NCBI GenBank assembly: GCA_027622115.1
Contig: JAQBZS010000002.1
Span: 1-32,687, forward strand
From: Planctomycetota bacterium
Lineage (GTDB): Bacteria; Planctomycetota; Planctomycetia; Planctomycetales; Planctomycetaceae
Direction of reading: 5' to 3'
DNA length: 32,687 nucleotides
Below are positions 1 to 9,301 of this stretch, in pieces; positions within the stretch are counted from its first letter, which is position 1; each line of letters begins with the position of its first letter. Position numbers and translations under genes: made by a program. The notes beneath the pieces were generated by a model that worked only from the letters and a program-made list of their open reading frames with translations, was not told the DNA's origin and did not search any database.

Positions 1-1
1 T

Positions 2-2371
2 TGTGGCTTTCTCGATTTCGGACGACTCGGGGATTTGGCTCACGCGGGTGAAACGCTGCTCGACCGCATGCGCCACGGAGGCGTCCAATGCTCGCCACAA
101 ATCTGCGACCAGTTGCTGCAACTGGTCGACGCCGTCCGAGCGTCACTGACGCACATCATGGAGCACGGTCAAGAATCCGACGATGAACACGAAGCGTTGA
201 AGCAACAGTTGCGTGACCTGGCCTCCGCGAATCGACAACCGGTCTCGCCCGATCCGGCATCCAAGGACGCGGGCGACTTCGACGGAACCATGCTGCATGC
301 GTCGTCTGCGGATTGGAGCGACGAACTCACCGCAGCTCCATTACCCGAGTCGCGGTCCATGGAGACACCCACGAAAGGCTTGGTCGACAAGCTTGTGTCT
401 CCGTCGGCAGAGTTTGACCAACAGATTCCCGATTCATCGAACACGGCACAGCGTGAAGCGGCGAACGAGGAAATCACGCCGACACCGCCACCGACCAAAT
501 CACCATCCTCGCCCGTCGCGACCGGGAAATCCAGCTCGCCCAAGACTGTGACGCCAAAACCCGTCGCGTCTAAACCAGTCACGCCAATACCGTCCACCCG
601 CGACTCCTCGCTCAGCCATGCCTCGGGACTGTCGTCGAGCAACATTCGCGTTGATGTGGACCTGTTGGACGAGTTGATGAATCTCGTCGGTGAACTGGTG
701 CTGACTCGGAATCAGATCGTGCAGCGGATGGCACCGCACTCGGATGCCGCATTCCTGGCGCACGCGCAGCGACTCAACGGCATTACGTCCGAGTTGCAAG
801 ATCGCTTCATCAAGACTCGCATGCAGCGGATCGGAATTGTGTGGCAGCGGTTTCCGCGAGTTATCCGGGAAGTGGCTCGACAGTGCGGCAAGCGAGTCCG
901 ACTGGAGATGGACGGCGAGGACGCGGAACTCGACCGCACGTTGTTGGAAGCCATCGTCGATCCGCTGATGCATATCGTCCGCAACGCGATCGACCACGGC
1001 ATCGAAGAACCGGCAGTGCGACGGTCCGTCGGCAAACCGGAACTCGGCACCATCCGCTTGCGGGCCTATCACGAAGGCGGACAGGTCAATGTCGAGGTGT
1101 CCGATGACGGCGCGGGGCTCGATCCCGAACGCATTCGACGCAAGGCTGTCGAGAAGCAGCTCATCGACGAAGACGAAAGCGTGATGCTGTCGCACAGCGA
1201 ATTGCTGCAATCGGTGTTTCGAGCCGGATTCTCGACCGCCGACGCCATCACGAATGTCTCCGGCCGCGGCGTGGGCATGGACGTGGTGAAGACCAACATC
1301 GAACGCATCGGCGGCACCGTGCAATTGGAAAGCACGCTGGGCACCGGCACGACGGTCCGCATGAAGGTGCCGCTGACGCTGGCCATCATTCCCGCGTTGA
1401 TCGTCAATTCGCGAGGTCATCGATTCGCGATTCCTCAAGTCAACGTGCTCGAACTTTTCAGCCTGAATCCCGGCGACGCGCGAACCAAAGTCGAACGAGT
1501 CCAAAACGCACTCGTGTATCGCCTGCGCGGCAAGCTGATCCCGTTGATCGAACTGCATGAACTGCTGGAACTGCCCGCTGCGGAATGCATCGCTACCGAT
1601 TCCAGTCGTTCGCGTTCGCGGTCTCGCGAACAACGTGGAGTCGACGTTGTTGTCTTGCAGGTTCACGACCGCCGATTGGGGCTCATTGTCGACGAGGTAC
1701 AGAACAACGAAGAAATCGTCGTCAAACCGTTAAGCCGCCTGATTCAGGATGTCCCCGCGTTTGCCGGAGCCACGATCTTGGGAGACGGTCGCGTGTCGCT
1801 GATTCTTGACGGAGCCGGTATCGCTCGCATGACGGACGTCTTCGCGACGCAAGCACAGACAATGGCTCACAACGACGATGATGACGCGGCGAGCGGCCAA
1901 TTCGACTTTGCGGACGGCTTGCTCGTGTGTTCGTTGCGGACGGACGAGCGTCGCGGGTCGAGGCGGATCGCGATTGCGCTTGGCGACGTGCGACACATTC
2001 GTCAATTCCCGACGGCGGAATTGACGCGAGCCGCGAACGAACTTGCCGTGCAATACGAGGGCCGGATTCTGCCGCTGTGCGACGTGGCCACAAAGTTCTT
2101 CGGTGCGCAACCCGTCGAACCCGACGACGAGTTCCTGCGGGTCGTCATTCACGGCGATGACTCATCAACGATGGGGCTGATCGTGGATCGAGTCTTGGAT
2201 ATCGCAGCCACGCCACGCGAAGTCCGACCGTCCGATCAACCCCACATCCTGGGCTCGGCCATCATTGACGGACACATCACGGACATCGTGGATCCGTCCG
2301 TGTTGATCCAAGAAGTGCGACAAACACACAGCCCGGCAACTCATCCCGAGCCGGCTTCAACCGATCGATAG
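2..2371 (+). CDS. cheA: Chemotaxis histidine kinase CheA, 5'-truncated by the window edge; HPt remnant, P3 dimerisation, HATPase, two CheW-like domains
   Basis: Frame is open from base 2 (CGFLDFGRLGDLAHAGETLLDRMR, the end of an HPt domain). Contains VDLLDELMNLVGELVLTRNQ, HIVRNAIDHGIE, SDDGAGLD and GRGVGMDVVKTNIERIGG. Confidence 0.95.
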   Translation, partial: CGFLDFGRLGDLAHAGETLLDRMRHGGVQCSPQICDQLLQLVDAVRASLTHIMEHGQESDDEHEALKQQLRDLASANRQPVSPDPASKDAGDFDGTMLHASSADWSDELTAAPLPESRSMETPTKGLVDKLVSPSAEFDQQIPDSSNTAQREAANEEITPTPPPTKSPSSPVATGKSSSPKTVTPKPVASKPVTPIPSTRDSSLSHASGLSSSNIRVDVDLLDELMNLVGELVLTRNQIVQRMAPHSDAAFLAHAQRLNGITSELQDRFIKTRMQRIGIVWQRFPRVIREVARQCGKRVRLEMDGEDAELDRTLLEAIVDPLMHIVRNAIDHGIEEPAVRRSVGKPELGTIRLRAYHEGGQVNVEVSDDGAGLDPERIRRKAVEKQLIDEDESVMLSHSELLQSVFRAGFSTADAITNVSGRGVGMDVVKTNIERIGGTVQLESTLGTGTTVRMKVPLTLAIIPALIVNSRGHRFAIPQVNVLELFSLNPGDARTKVERVQNALVYRLRGKLIPLIELHELLELPAAECIATDSSRSRSRSREQRGVDVVVLQVHDRRLGLIVDEVQNNEEIVVKPLSRLIQDVPAFAGATILGDGRVSLILDGAGIARMTDVFATQAQTMAHNDDDDAASGQFDFADGLLVCSLRTDERRGSRRIAIALGDVRHIRQFPTAELTRAANELAVQYEGRILPLCDVATKFFGAQPVEPDDEFLRVVIHGDDSSTMGLIVDRVLDIAATPREVRPSDQPHILGSAIIDGHITDIVDPSVLIQEVRQTHSPATHPEPASTDR

Positions 2372-2377
2372 ACAACC

Positions 2378-4396
2378 ATGCTCAAGACTCGACTCAATTC
2401 TCTGCGGATCGGCCACAAGCTGTTGCTGATCAGTCTCAGCCTGCTGTTGCCGATCGCCGTCTTGCTGTACTTCACGGTGGACGGCATCAATTACGACATT
2501 CGCTTCGCCCAATTGGAGCTGTACGGCAACGCGTACCAGCGACCGTTGGAGCGATTGTTGAATCACATCGGTCGACACCAATACCTCGCGGAACAAGTCC
2601 GATCGGGCGACGAGTCGCTGCGGCAGCGATTGCAATCCGAAGCCAATCATGTGTCGGACGCGCTGGCGCAATTGGCGGTTCAACAGGGCCTGCACGGCGA
2701 AGACCTGCAGTTCAACGAAGCGGGGCTGGGCAAGCGACAGCGTTCATCGGCTCGGCCGGCAGTGCTGACCACGGAATGGGACCGCTTGGTTGCGGGTCTT
2801 AGCAACATGTCGCCCGCGGACAGCAACACCGCGCATCGGAAAATGCTCGACACCGTTCGCACCATGATCGCGCACTCGGGCGACACGTCGAAGCTGATTC
2901 TCGATCCGGACCTCGACAGCTATTACTTGATGGACATCACGCTGTTGGCCCTTCCGCAAACGCAGGACCGCATGATTCGCATCCGCGCGTTCGGTCGCCA
3001 AGTGCTCGACGGCGACCCGCTCACGGCGGACGAGAAACTGCAACTGGCGGTTGACGCGCGGCAGCTTCGCGAATCGGACTTGGAACGAATTGCGGGCAGC
3101 ACCCGCACGGCTCTCAATGAAGACGCCAACTTTTACGGCATCAGTCCCACACTCCGCTCGAAAGTGGAATCCGCGCTGCAGCAATACACCAACGACACGG
3201 AAACCCTGCTCAACGTGATGGATCAGGCCGCTGCCGACGATTCCAAAGTCACGCCGGACGACTTCGAAAAGGCAGTCGAGCGAGCGTTGTCGTCCAGCTT
3301 CATGATCTGGAATTCCGCTGCGGAAGAACTCGACGCGCTGCTGTCCATTCGCATTGCGCATTACCGCTGGAGTCGGCTGGTGGCGTTGGGACTGACGTTG
3401 ATCGCCGTGCTCGCGTCCGGTGCGTTGATCCTAGTGGTCTCGCGCAGCATCACTCGACCGCTGGCAAAATGTGTCGCTGGACTCAACGCGTTGGCGGCGA
3501 GAAACGTCGCCTATCGCACGGATGTCGTCGGCAGCGGCGAACTGGGCGAGATGGCCGCCGCAGTCAATCAAGTCGCGGAAACCACTCAGGCCGCCATGCG
3601 TGCCATTCGCGATCACGCCGAACGATTGCGGATCGGAGCATCCGAACAAATGGACGCCAGCCACCGCATGAGTGCCTCGGCGGAAGAAACGTCCACGCAG
3701 GCGAACTTGGTCTCGCGCTCGTCGGAAGATGTCAGCCGCAACACGCAGACCGTGGCCAAAGCGGTTGAGGATTTGGGCACCAGCATTCGCGAGATCGCTC
3801 GCAACGCCGGCGACGCGGCCCACGTGGCCACGGATGCCGTCCGAGTTGCCGATCAGACAAATGAAACGGTGACCAAACTCGGCACCAGCAGCGCCGAGAT
3901 CGGTGAAGTGGTGAAGGTGATCACATCGATCGCCGAGCAAACCAATTTGCTGGCTTTGAACGCGACGATCGAAGCCGCGCGAGCCGGCGAAGCGGGCAAG
4001 GGATTCGCCGTCGTTGCAAATTCGGTCAAGGAATTGTCCAAGGAAACCGCCAACGCGACTGACGACATCGGACGCAAGATCGACGCCATCCAGCACGACA
4101 CACACGAAGCCGTGCAGGCGATCGAGAAGATCAGCCACATCATTCTTAAGATCAACGAATATCAGAACTCGATCGCCAGCGCCGTCGAAGTGCAAACGGT
4201 GACCACTCGCGAGATCACATCGAACATTTCCGAGGCGGCTCGCGGTTCGTCCGAGATTGCACAGAACATCGCGCGAGTCGCGGATGCCGCGCAGGAAACG
4301 GCTCAAGCCGCCGCCACGACGCAGCAATCGGCAAATTCCGCCACGAATCTCGCGTCGGAGTTACAGGACTTGGTTGCCGAGTTTCGCGAGGAATAA
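2378..4396 (+). CDS. Methyl-accepting chemotaxis protein
   Basis: N-terminal TM, periplasmic sensor with DSYYLMDI, second TM, HAMP, and the signalling tip [37 protein letters not shown]. Starts 6 bp after the cheA stop. Confidence 0.96.
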   Translation: MLKTRLNSLRIGHKLLLISLSLLLPIAVLLYFTVDGINYDIRFAQLELYGNAYQRPLERLLNHIGRHQYLAEQVRSGDESLRQRLQSEANHVSDALAQLAVQQGLHGEDLQFNEAGLGKRQRSSARPAVLTTEWDRLVAGLSNMSPADSNTAHRKMLDTVRTMIAHSGDTSKLILDPDLDSYYLMDITLLALPQTQDRMIRIRAFGRQVLDGDPLTADEKLQLAVDARQLRESDLERIAGSTRTALNEDANFYGISPTLRSKVESALQQYTNDTETLLNVMDQAAADDSKVTPDDFEKAVERALSSSFMIWNSAAEELDALLSIRIAHYRWSRLVALGLTLIAVLASGALILVVSRSITRPLAKCVAGLNALAARNVAYRTDVVGSGELGEMAAAVNQVAETTQAAMRAIRDHAERLRIGASEQMDASHRMSASAEETSTQANLVSRSSEDVSRNTQTVAKAVEDLGTSIREIARNAGDAAHVATDAVRVADQTNETVTKLGTSSAEIGEVVKVITSIAEQTNLLALNATIEAARAGEAGKGFAVVANSVKELSKETANATDDIGRKIDAIQHDTHEAVQAIEKISHIILKINEYQNSIASAVEVQTVTTREITSNISEAARGSSEIAQNIARVADAAQETAQAAATTQQSANSATNLASELQDLVAEFREE

Positions 4397-4399
4397 CGC

Positions 4400-4855
4400 A
4401 TGCCGCGTCAATACTGCACGTTCTGGTTGGGCGACTTGCTGTTCGGCATTCCGGTCGAGCACGTGCAAGAAGTCATCATGCCGCAATCCATGACTCCGGT
4501 CCCGCTGGTGTCCGAATCGATTCGGGGTCTAATGAATCTGCGCGGACAGATCATGGCGGTGATCGACCTGCGGCGATGTATGGCGCTTCAAGACGATTCG
4601 CCGATGATTCGACTGAAAAGCGTCAACGTCATCGTCCGCACGCAAACCGAAACGCTCAGTTTCCTGGTGGATCGTGCCGGCGACGTGCTGGACGTCGAAG
4701 AATCGCAATTCGAGCAACCGCCGGCGACATTGCACGGGATCTCGGCCGACGTGTTGCGTGGCGTGTATAAGCTGGATGCCCGCTTGCTCCACGCCTTGGA
4801 CGTCGATGCCCTGATTCGGCAATACATCAAAGCCTCGGATGGCGGCGACGCATGA
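4400..4855 (+). CDS. cheW: Chemotaxis adaptor CheW
   Basis: CTFWLGDLLFGIPVEHVQEVI...GLMNLRGQIMAVIDLRRCM...SFLVDRAGDVLDV, the CheW fold. Immediately follows the MCP gene. Confidence 0.94.
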   Translation: MPRQYCTFWLGDLLFGIPVEHVQEVIMPQSMTPVPLVSESIRGLMNLRGQIMAVIDLRRCMALQDDSPMIRLKSVNVIVRTQTETLSFLVDRAGDVLDVEESQFEQPPATLHGISADVLRGVYKLDARLLHALDVDALIRQYIKASDGGDA

Positions 4856-4977
4856 AGCAGAAAGATCGAAACCCACAAATTTGCCGCGATTCGTTCCTGA
4901 CCTATGTTTGATGGACGTCACTGGGCGAGTTGTCTTGTCGGTTGGATTTCAATCCGGGCCTGTTGGGAGAGTTGCGA

Positions 4978-6957
4978 ATGCTCCATGTCCCGCGAATCGA
5001 CCGCTCCCGGCCGAACGTGTCGGTACGTCACCATCGGCGGGGAATGTCGCTGCTCATGGTGATGGTGACCGTGAGTACTTCGTTGATCCTCACGATGACG
5101 TTCTTGCGCACACAGACCGTGCAAGTCCAAATGTCGGAGAACGTCTCGCAACAGGACTATGCGCTCCAGGCTGCACAATCCGGTGCCGCGGTGGCTCTGA
5201 AGAAAATGAGTTCACCGGAATGGCAGGGCGTTGATGTATCGTTGAGCGGCGTGTTCCATCAGGACTTCGCCGGCAAATCCGGCTACACCGTCTCGTTTCA
5301 TCCGCATGCGGTCAATTCATCCGCCAAGACGAGCTTTCACCCGAGCCTCTACCTCACGGTCCGATCTCAAGGGAGTTGGCAATCGAAGGCGAACTCCGCT
5401 CGCACGGTTTACCGAACGGTCGAGGTGCTCGTGCATCTGCAACCGCGAGTCACGCAACGGGACGGGGCAAATTACGCCGTCGCCGACGCGGCTCCAAATC
5501 CAAACGACTACGACGCGATTCAGCAGTATGCGTTGTTCGCTTCGGATACGAGTAACTCGTTGATCTTTGATCCCGGTGATTGCATCGAGGGCAATCTGTT
5601 CGTTGGCGAAAACATCCGTTTATTCATGGACCCGCCGTGGAAAAATAAAATCCGCGAGACACTGCTCGAATCGATTGGCCTCGAATTGGTGAATACCGAC
5701 GGCAGTCCGCGATATCCGCATCCCTTGGCAGGCCCTGTGACTCACGTACGCTCGATGTCGCATCAAATGGCCGAGGATCTGAAGCGATTACGAGTCTCGT
5801 CGAACCAAGTCGACCGGACTCCGACTCTTCCGAACCGATTCGAATGGACTCATTGGAAAACCTATCGCCTCTATGAAGGCGGTCCGCTGTATCGGGCGGT
5901 GCAATTGTCCGGATACCTGCGCAACAAGACCTATCAACCGTCTGAGCAGAATCCGCTCGGCGTTTTCTACGTCGAAGGCAACTGCACGATCCTGGACTAC
6001 GTCACGATCGTCGGCACGTTGCTGTCCACGGGCACGATCAGCATTCTCGGCAAAGACGTGTCGCTGACATCTTTCAACTGGCGAGACGCGGAAGGAAAAC
6101 TGCTGACGCCGGATGCGGCCGAGTGGCCTCGCTTGCCTGCCATCGCTGCGGAGAAGCTGTTCATTGAACGCGAAGTCCGCGTGGTGATCGAGGGAGCGAT
6201 CAATCTCCACAACGATTTCCTGGGCGCGGGTTGCTCGCTGGCGTATGCCCATGCGAAGGACATCGATTGGGAGTTCAAGGCGACAGCTTCGCCATCCGGA
6301 CAACCTCACAGCTGGGTCCAGGTGCTCGATGATTCGATCGATTTAACGTGGCTGCAAAACTCCGGGGACTATGAAGTCTGGCTCGACGACGGATTTAGCG
6401 GAAATTGGCATCGCATCACGCGCGTTGATTCGCGAGGCCACCGGTTCCGAATCGTGGGCGAGGTCAACTCGCCGCTGGGGACGCGTGCCCGCGTTCGACC
6501 GAGCCGAATTCACTACGTCGAATTCCGAGGTCCGCTGAGCGGTCGCAAACACGAAGTCCACCGACTGGCCGAATGGGATCTTTCGAAGAATCTGTGGGAC
6601 AAGCTCCACCTGTATTGGGAAAAGTTCAACAAGGACTACCGTGAGTTGAACCAACCCGAAAATTCGTTCGTCGCGTTTTTGGCCGATCCACGAACGTTCC
6701 AAGGCTTGGGCGATCCGCACGAAAAGCAGGGATTGCCGCTCGAAGCCACGTTTCATTTGCGTCGCCCCGTGAACGTCCATTATCGATGGTCGCCGCCACT
6801 ATTTGGGCCGCTCAAGCCGACCACAATGACGCAACTCAACCAGTCAACATCGGACGGCACGTTCAAGTCGCTCGACAAAGGTGGGTATCGATGGAGTGTT
6901 GTTTCATGGAATGAAGTGCCGCCTACCAAGCCGGTGGCGTTGTGGGCCGGCACTTGA
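4978..6957 (+). CDS. Hypothetical PilX-like/prepilin-like secreted protein
   Basis: N-terminus RRGMSLLMVMVTVSTSLILTMTFLRTQTVQVQMSENVSQQDYALQAAQSGA resembles PilX-type minor pilins. ATG at 4978 preferred over the ORF start at 4930. Confidence 0.65.
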   Translation: MLHVPRIDRSRPNVSVRHHRRGMSLLMVMVTVSTSLILTMTFLRTQTVQVQMSENVSQQDYALQAAQSGAAVALKKMSSPEWQGVDVSLSGVFHQDFAGKSGYTVSFHPHAVNSSAKTSFHPSLYLTVRSQGSWQSKANSARTVYRTVEVLVHLQPRVTQRDGANYAVADAAPNPNDYDAIQQYALFASDTSNSLIFDPGDCIEGNLFVGENIRLFMDPPWKNKIRETLLESIGLELVNTDGSPRYPHPLAGPVTHVRSMSHQMAEDLKRLRVSSNQVDRTPTLPNRFEWTHWKTYRLYEGGPLYRAVQLSGYLRNKTYQPSEQNPLGVFYVEGNCTILDYVTIVGTLLSTGTISILGKDVSLTSFNWRDAEGKLLTPDAAEWPRLPAIAAEKLFIEREVRVVIEGAINLHNDFLGAGCSLAYAHAKDIDWEFKATASPSGQPHSWVQVLDDSIDLTWLQNSGDYEVWLDDGFSGNWHRITRVDSRGHRFRIVGEVNSPLGTRARVRPSRIHYVEFRGPLSGRKHEVHRLAEWDLSKNLWDKLHLYWEKFNKDYRELNQPENSFVAFLADPRTFQGLGDPHEKQGLPLEATFHLRRPVNVHYRWSPPLFGPLKPTTMTQLNQSTSDGTFKSLDKGGYRWSVVSWNEVPPTKPVALWAGT

Positions 6958-8812
6958 TGCCCGTCCGCATGCCCTGAATGTCGGCGTTGCGGATGACGTT
7001 GCGCGACGTGAAATAGTCGTTCGAGTACCAGCCGGTGTTCTGCTCGAAGACGTTCGACAACAGCGACGCATCGCCGCGAACGGTGTAGTCGTCGAACATC
7101 ACATCGTGCGTTTCGTAGCCGAAGTATCCGTGGCGATAGACATTCCACACGCTGAAATTGCTAATGACGGATTTCGCCGCGGCTCGCGAATTGGCCGACG
7201 AACCGCCGAATTGATTCAGCCACCAAATGGTCATCCCGGATTCGGACGCATAAGCCTCGTTGTCGCGAAACTCTTGTATCGCGGTGCCGTTCATGTCCAC
7301 GGCGAGGAACTCGCCGGCGACTTGCGGATCGGCTCCTTGAAACGCGGGGATGTTGCGATTGCCGAGAAACCGGCCGCTGAACGTGAAGCCGTAACCGCTG
7401 TGTACGTTGGTCGTGTACATGTTCGCGGCCACGTTACCTCGCACGCTGTTGTTGAAGCCGCGGAACCAAAACGCTCCCGATTGGTCGAGCGTCTTGCCGC
7501 TCCAACCGCTGGCCACGAAGTTGCGTTCGAACAGGTTGTGACTCTCGGAACCGTCTTCCGCCACGATGCCGGCGTCCGCGATGTCGCGCAGCACGTTTTG
7601 CTGGACCAAGCCGTAATGCGACGCATGCAGCACGATGCCCCACTTCTTGGTGTTGGCTCCGTTGGCCGTGCCCTGACCCGGCCACGTGAGACTGTTGCCG
7701 ACAATCGTGAACTGCTGCCCGTTGGCCTGCGGCGTTTGCGGGCCGAGCAAATGATGTGCGTGCAGCGAATACCGGGCGATCTGGTTGGTGCCGATGTGCG
7801 TGACGTCGCCATTGCCGTCGAAGGTGGTGTTGTCGATGGGGGCGACGGTCGTGCGGCCAAGGTCGCGGAATTCGGCGAAGCGAACATCCACGTCCGCTCG
7901 AAACAGAAACGCGACGTGGCCGGTGACGCCGAGCGGATTCTCAGAACGGACCAAGATGTTGCGGCCGAAGTTGCCCACATGCGGAGTGAAGTCCAAATTG
8001 CCGTCTTGCCCGCGGGCTCCGAGATGGTCGTAGTACAGCGCTGAATCGAGCGTGAGCGTGAGGCCGTCCGGCGAGATGCCCGCGATGCGACGCGTTTCAC
8101 CTTGTGACTGGTAATTCTGCCGCTGTTGGAAGTCGCGAAGATGCCGCGTGTCGGGCACGTAGAGTTCGTCGCCGACTTGCCAACCGCTGACGGCTTGTTC
8201 GAGTTGCAACGTTTGATCGCCGAGTAACGCTTCGTCGGCCAATCGCACAAAGGTCTCGTTGAGTTCGCTGCCATGCACGCGAACGGTCCCGAAGGCGACG
8301 ATGCCGTGGCCCCACTGCGCGGGATCGGCGACCAAATCGAACGCCTGATCGGCAATGACCACCTCCGCTCGCACGCCCGCATCAATCGGAGCGTCCGCCG
8401 TGCCGATTTCCAACGTGCCTTCCGGATACACCAGCAGCGTGACCACGGTGAGTTTGGTATCGGTATCCGTGGCGAATCGCAGCTGGCCTTTGACGCCGAC
8501 GACTTCGACGGCCGCGCTGCTTTGGGCCTCGTAGGTCACGGTCGTGCCGACGGGGATGAGCACGATATCGCCGGTCGTCGGAGCGACCCCGCCGGACCAC
8601 GTGCCGACGTCACTCCAGTTCCCGTCCGAGACCGCGGTGACGGTCGGATGCAGGGCGAAGTTGGGGATGCGGTCGTGATGGGTTTCGAGATAATCCGCGT
8701 TGGAGTCGATCATGCCGTGTGCCGCGGACAGCAGCGTTCGACTTTCCAATGTTTCCGCAAGAGCCGGGACCGAATGCCACAAGGCACGACGTCGGCGAGA
8801 ATGAATGCCCAT
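6923..8812 (-). CDS. G8-domain right-handed beta-helix extracellular protein, probably C-terminally truncated
   Basis: N-terminal LESRTLLSAAHG resembles the planctomycete LEPR-xLL motif. G8-like GNWSDVGTWSGGVAPTTGDIVLIPVGTTVTY, then beta-helix repeats. Ends abruptly with CRPTTPPAW. Confidence 0.8.
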   Translation of the reverse strand: MGIHSRRRRALWHSVPALAETLESRTLLSAAHGMIDSNADYLETHHDRIPNFALHPTVTAVSDGNWSDVGTWSGGVAPTTGDIVLIPVGTTVTYEAQSSAAVEVVGVKGQLRFATDTDTKLTVVTLLVYPEGTLEIGTADAPIDAGVRAEVVIADQAFDLVADPAQWGHGIVAFGTVRVHGSELNETFVRLADEALLGDQTLQLEQAVSGWQVGDELYVPDTRHLRDFQQRQNYQSQGETRRIAGISPDGLTLTLDSALYYDHLGARGQDGNLDFTPHVGNFGRNILVRSENPLGVTGHVAFLFRADVDVRFAEFRDLGRTTVAPIDNTTFDGNGDVTHIGTNQIARYSLHAHHLLGPQTPQANGQQFTIVGNSLTWPGQGTANGANTKKWGIVLHASHYGLVQQNVLRDIADAGIVAEDGSESHNLFERNFVASGWSGKTLDQSGAFWFRGFNNSVRGNVAANMYTTNVHSGYGFTFSGRFLGNRNIPAFQGADPQVAGEFLAVDMNGTAIQEFRDNEAYASESGMTIWWLNQFGGSSANSRAAAKSVISNFSVWNVYRHGYFGYETHDVMFDDYTVRGDASLLSNVFEQNTGWYSNDYFTSRNVIRNADIQGMRTGIKCRPTTPPAW

Positions 8813-9301
8813 CAAATCCCCTGGAGCAAAGATGCCGACAGACGGTGTCGCGTGTCGGCAAGGTGACTGCGGAATGAGTCGCGGTGCGCATGGCCCCACG
8901 CGCCAAACAATCGAGGGGAGAGGCTGTTTCTTCCAATTTCATCATCGACGATGTCGCGATGAGATGGAGACCGGGTTAATCGTCGGTCGGCACCTATGTG
9001 CGGCGAGGCGCAGTCCGGTGACGACGAATCGAAGTCGGAAGAATTTGAATCCGTTCGCTGGTCCGACGAGGGCGAAAACACCGACGACAAACCGACAGTT
9101 CACGAAGCCTATCACCTGCTCGGCATGATCACGGTCGAAATGCGGTGTTTTGCCGTGTCTCAGCCGTTCCAATAACTCGATGCAGTAATCCCGTCAAAAG
9201 CAGCGATTGGTTGCTTGTTTTCAACACGCCTGCGGTCGACGGTAGAACATGCCAACATTGACGTGTCCGTTTTCGTCAACTCCACGCGCAAAGGTCCGGC
9301 C

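Noticed and set aside
500-1666. 388-aa ORF antisense to cheA
   Set aside because: GC-rich codon bias creates long antisense ORFs; the + frame has clear CheA motifs and the antisense product is His/Arg/Gln-rich with no recognisable domain.
6881-8044. 387-aa + strand ORF opposite the G8 gene
   Set aside because: Antisense shadow of the G8/beta-helix coding frame; compositionally biased with no motif.
7291-8385. 364-aa - strand alternative frame in the G8 gene
   Set aside because: Out-of-frame, Ser/Arg/Thr-rich translation of the real gene.
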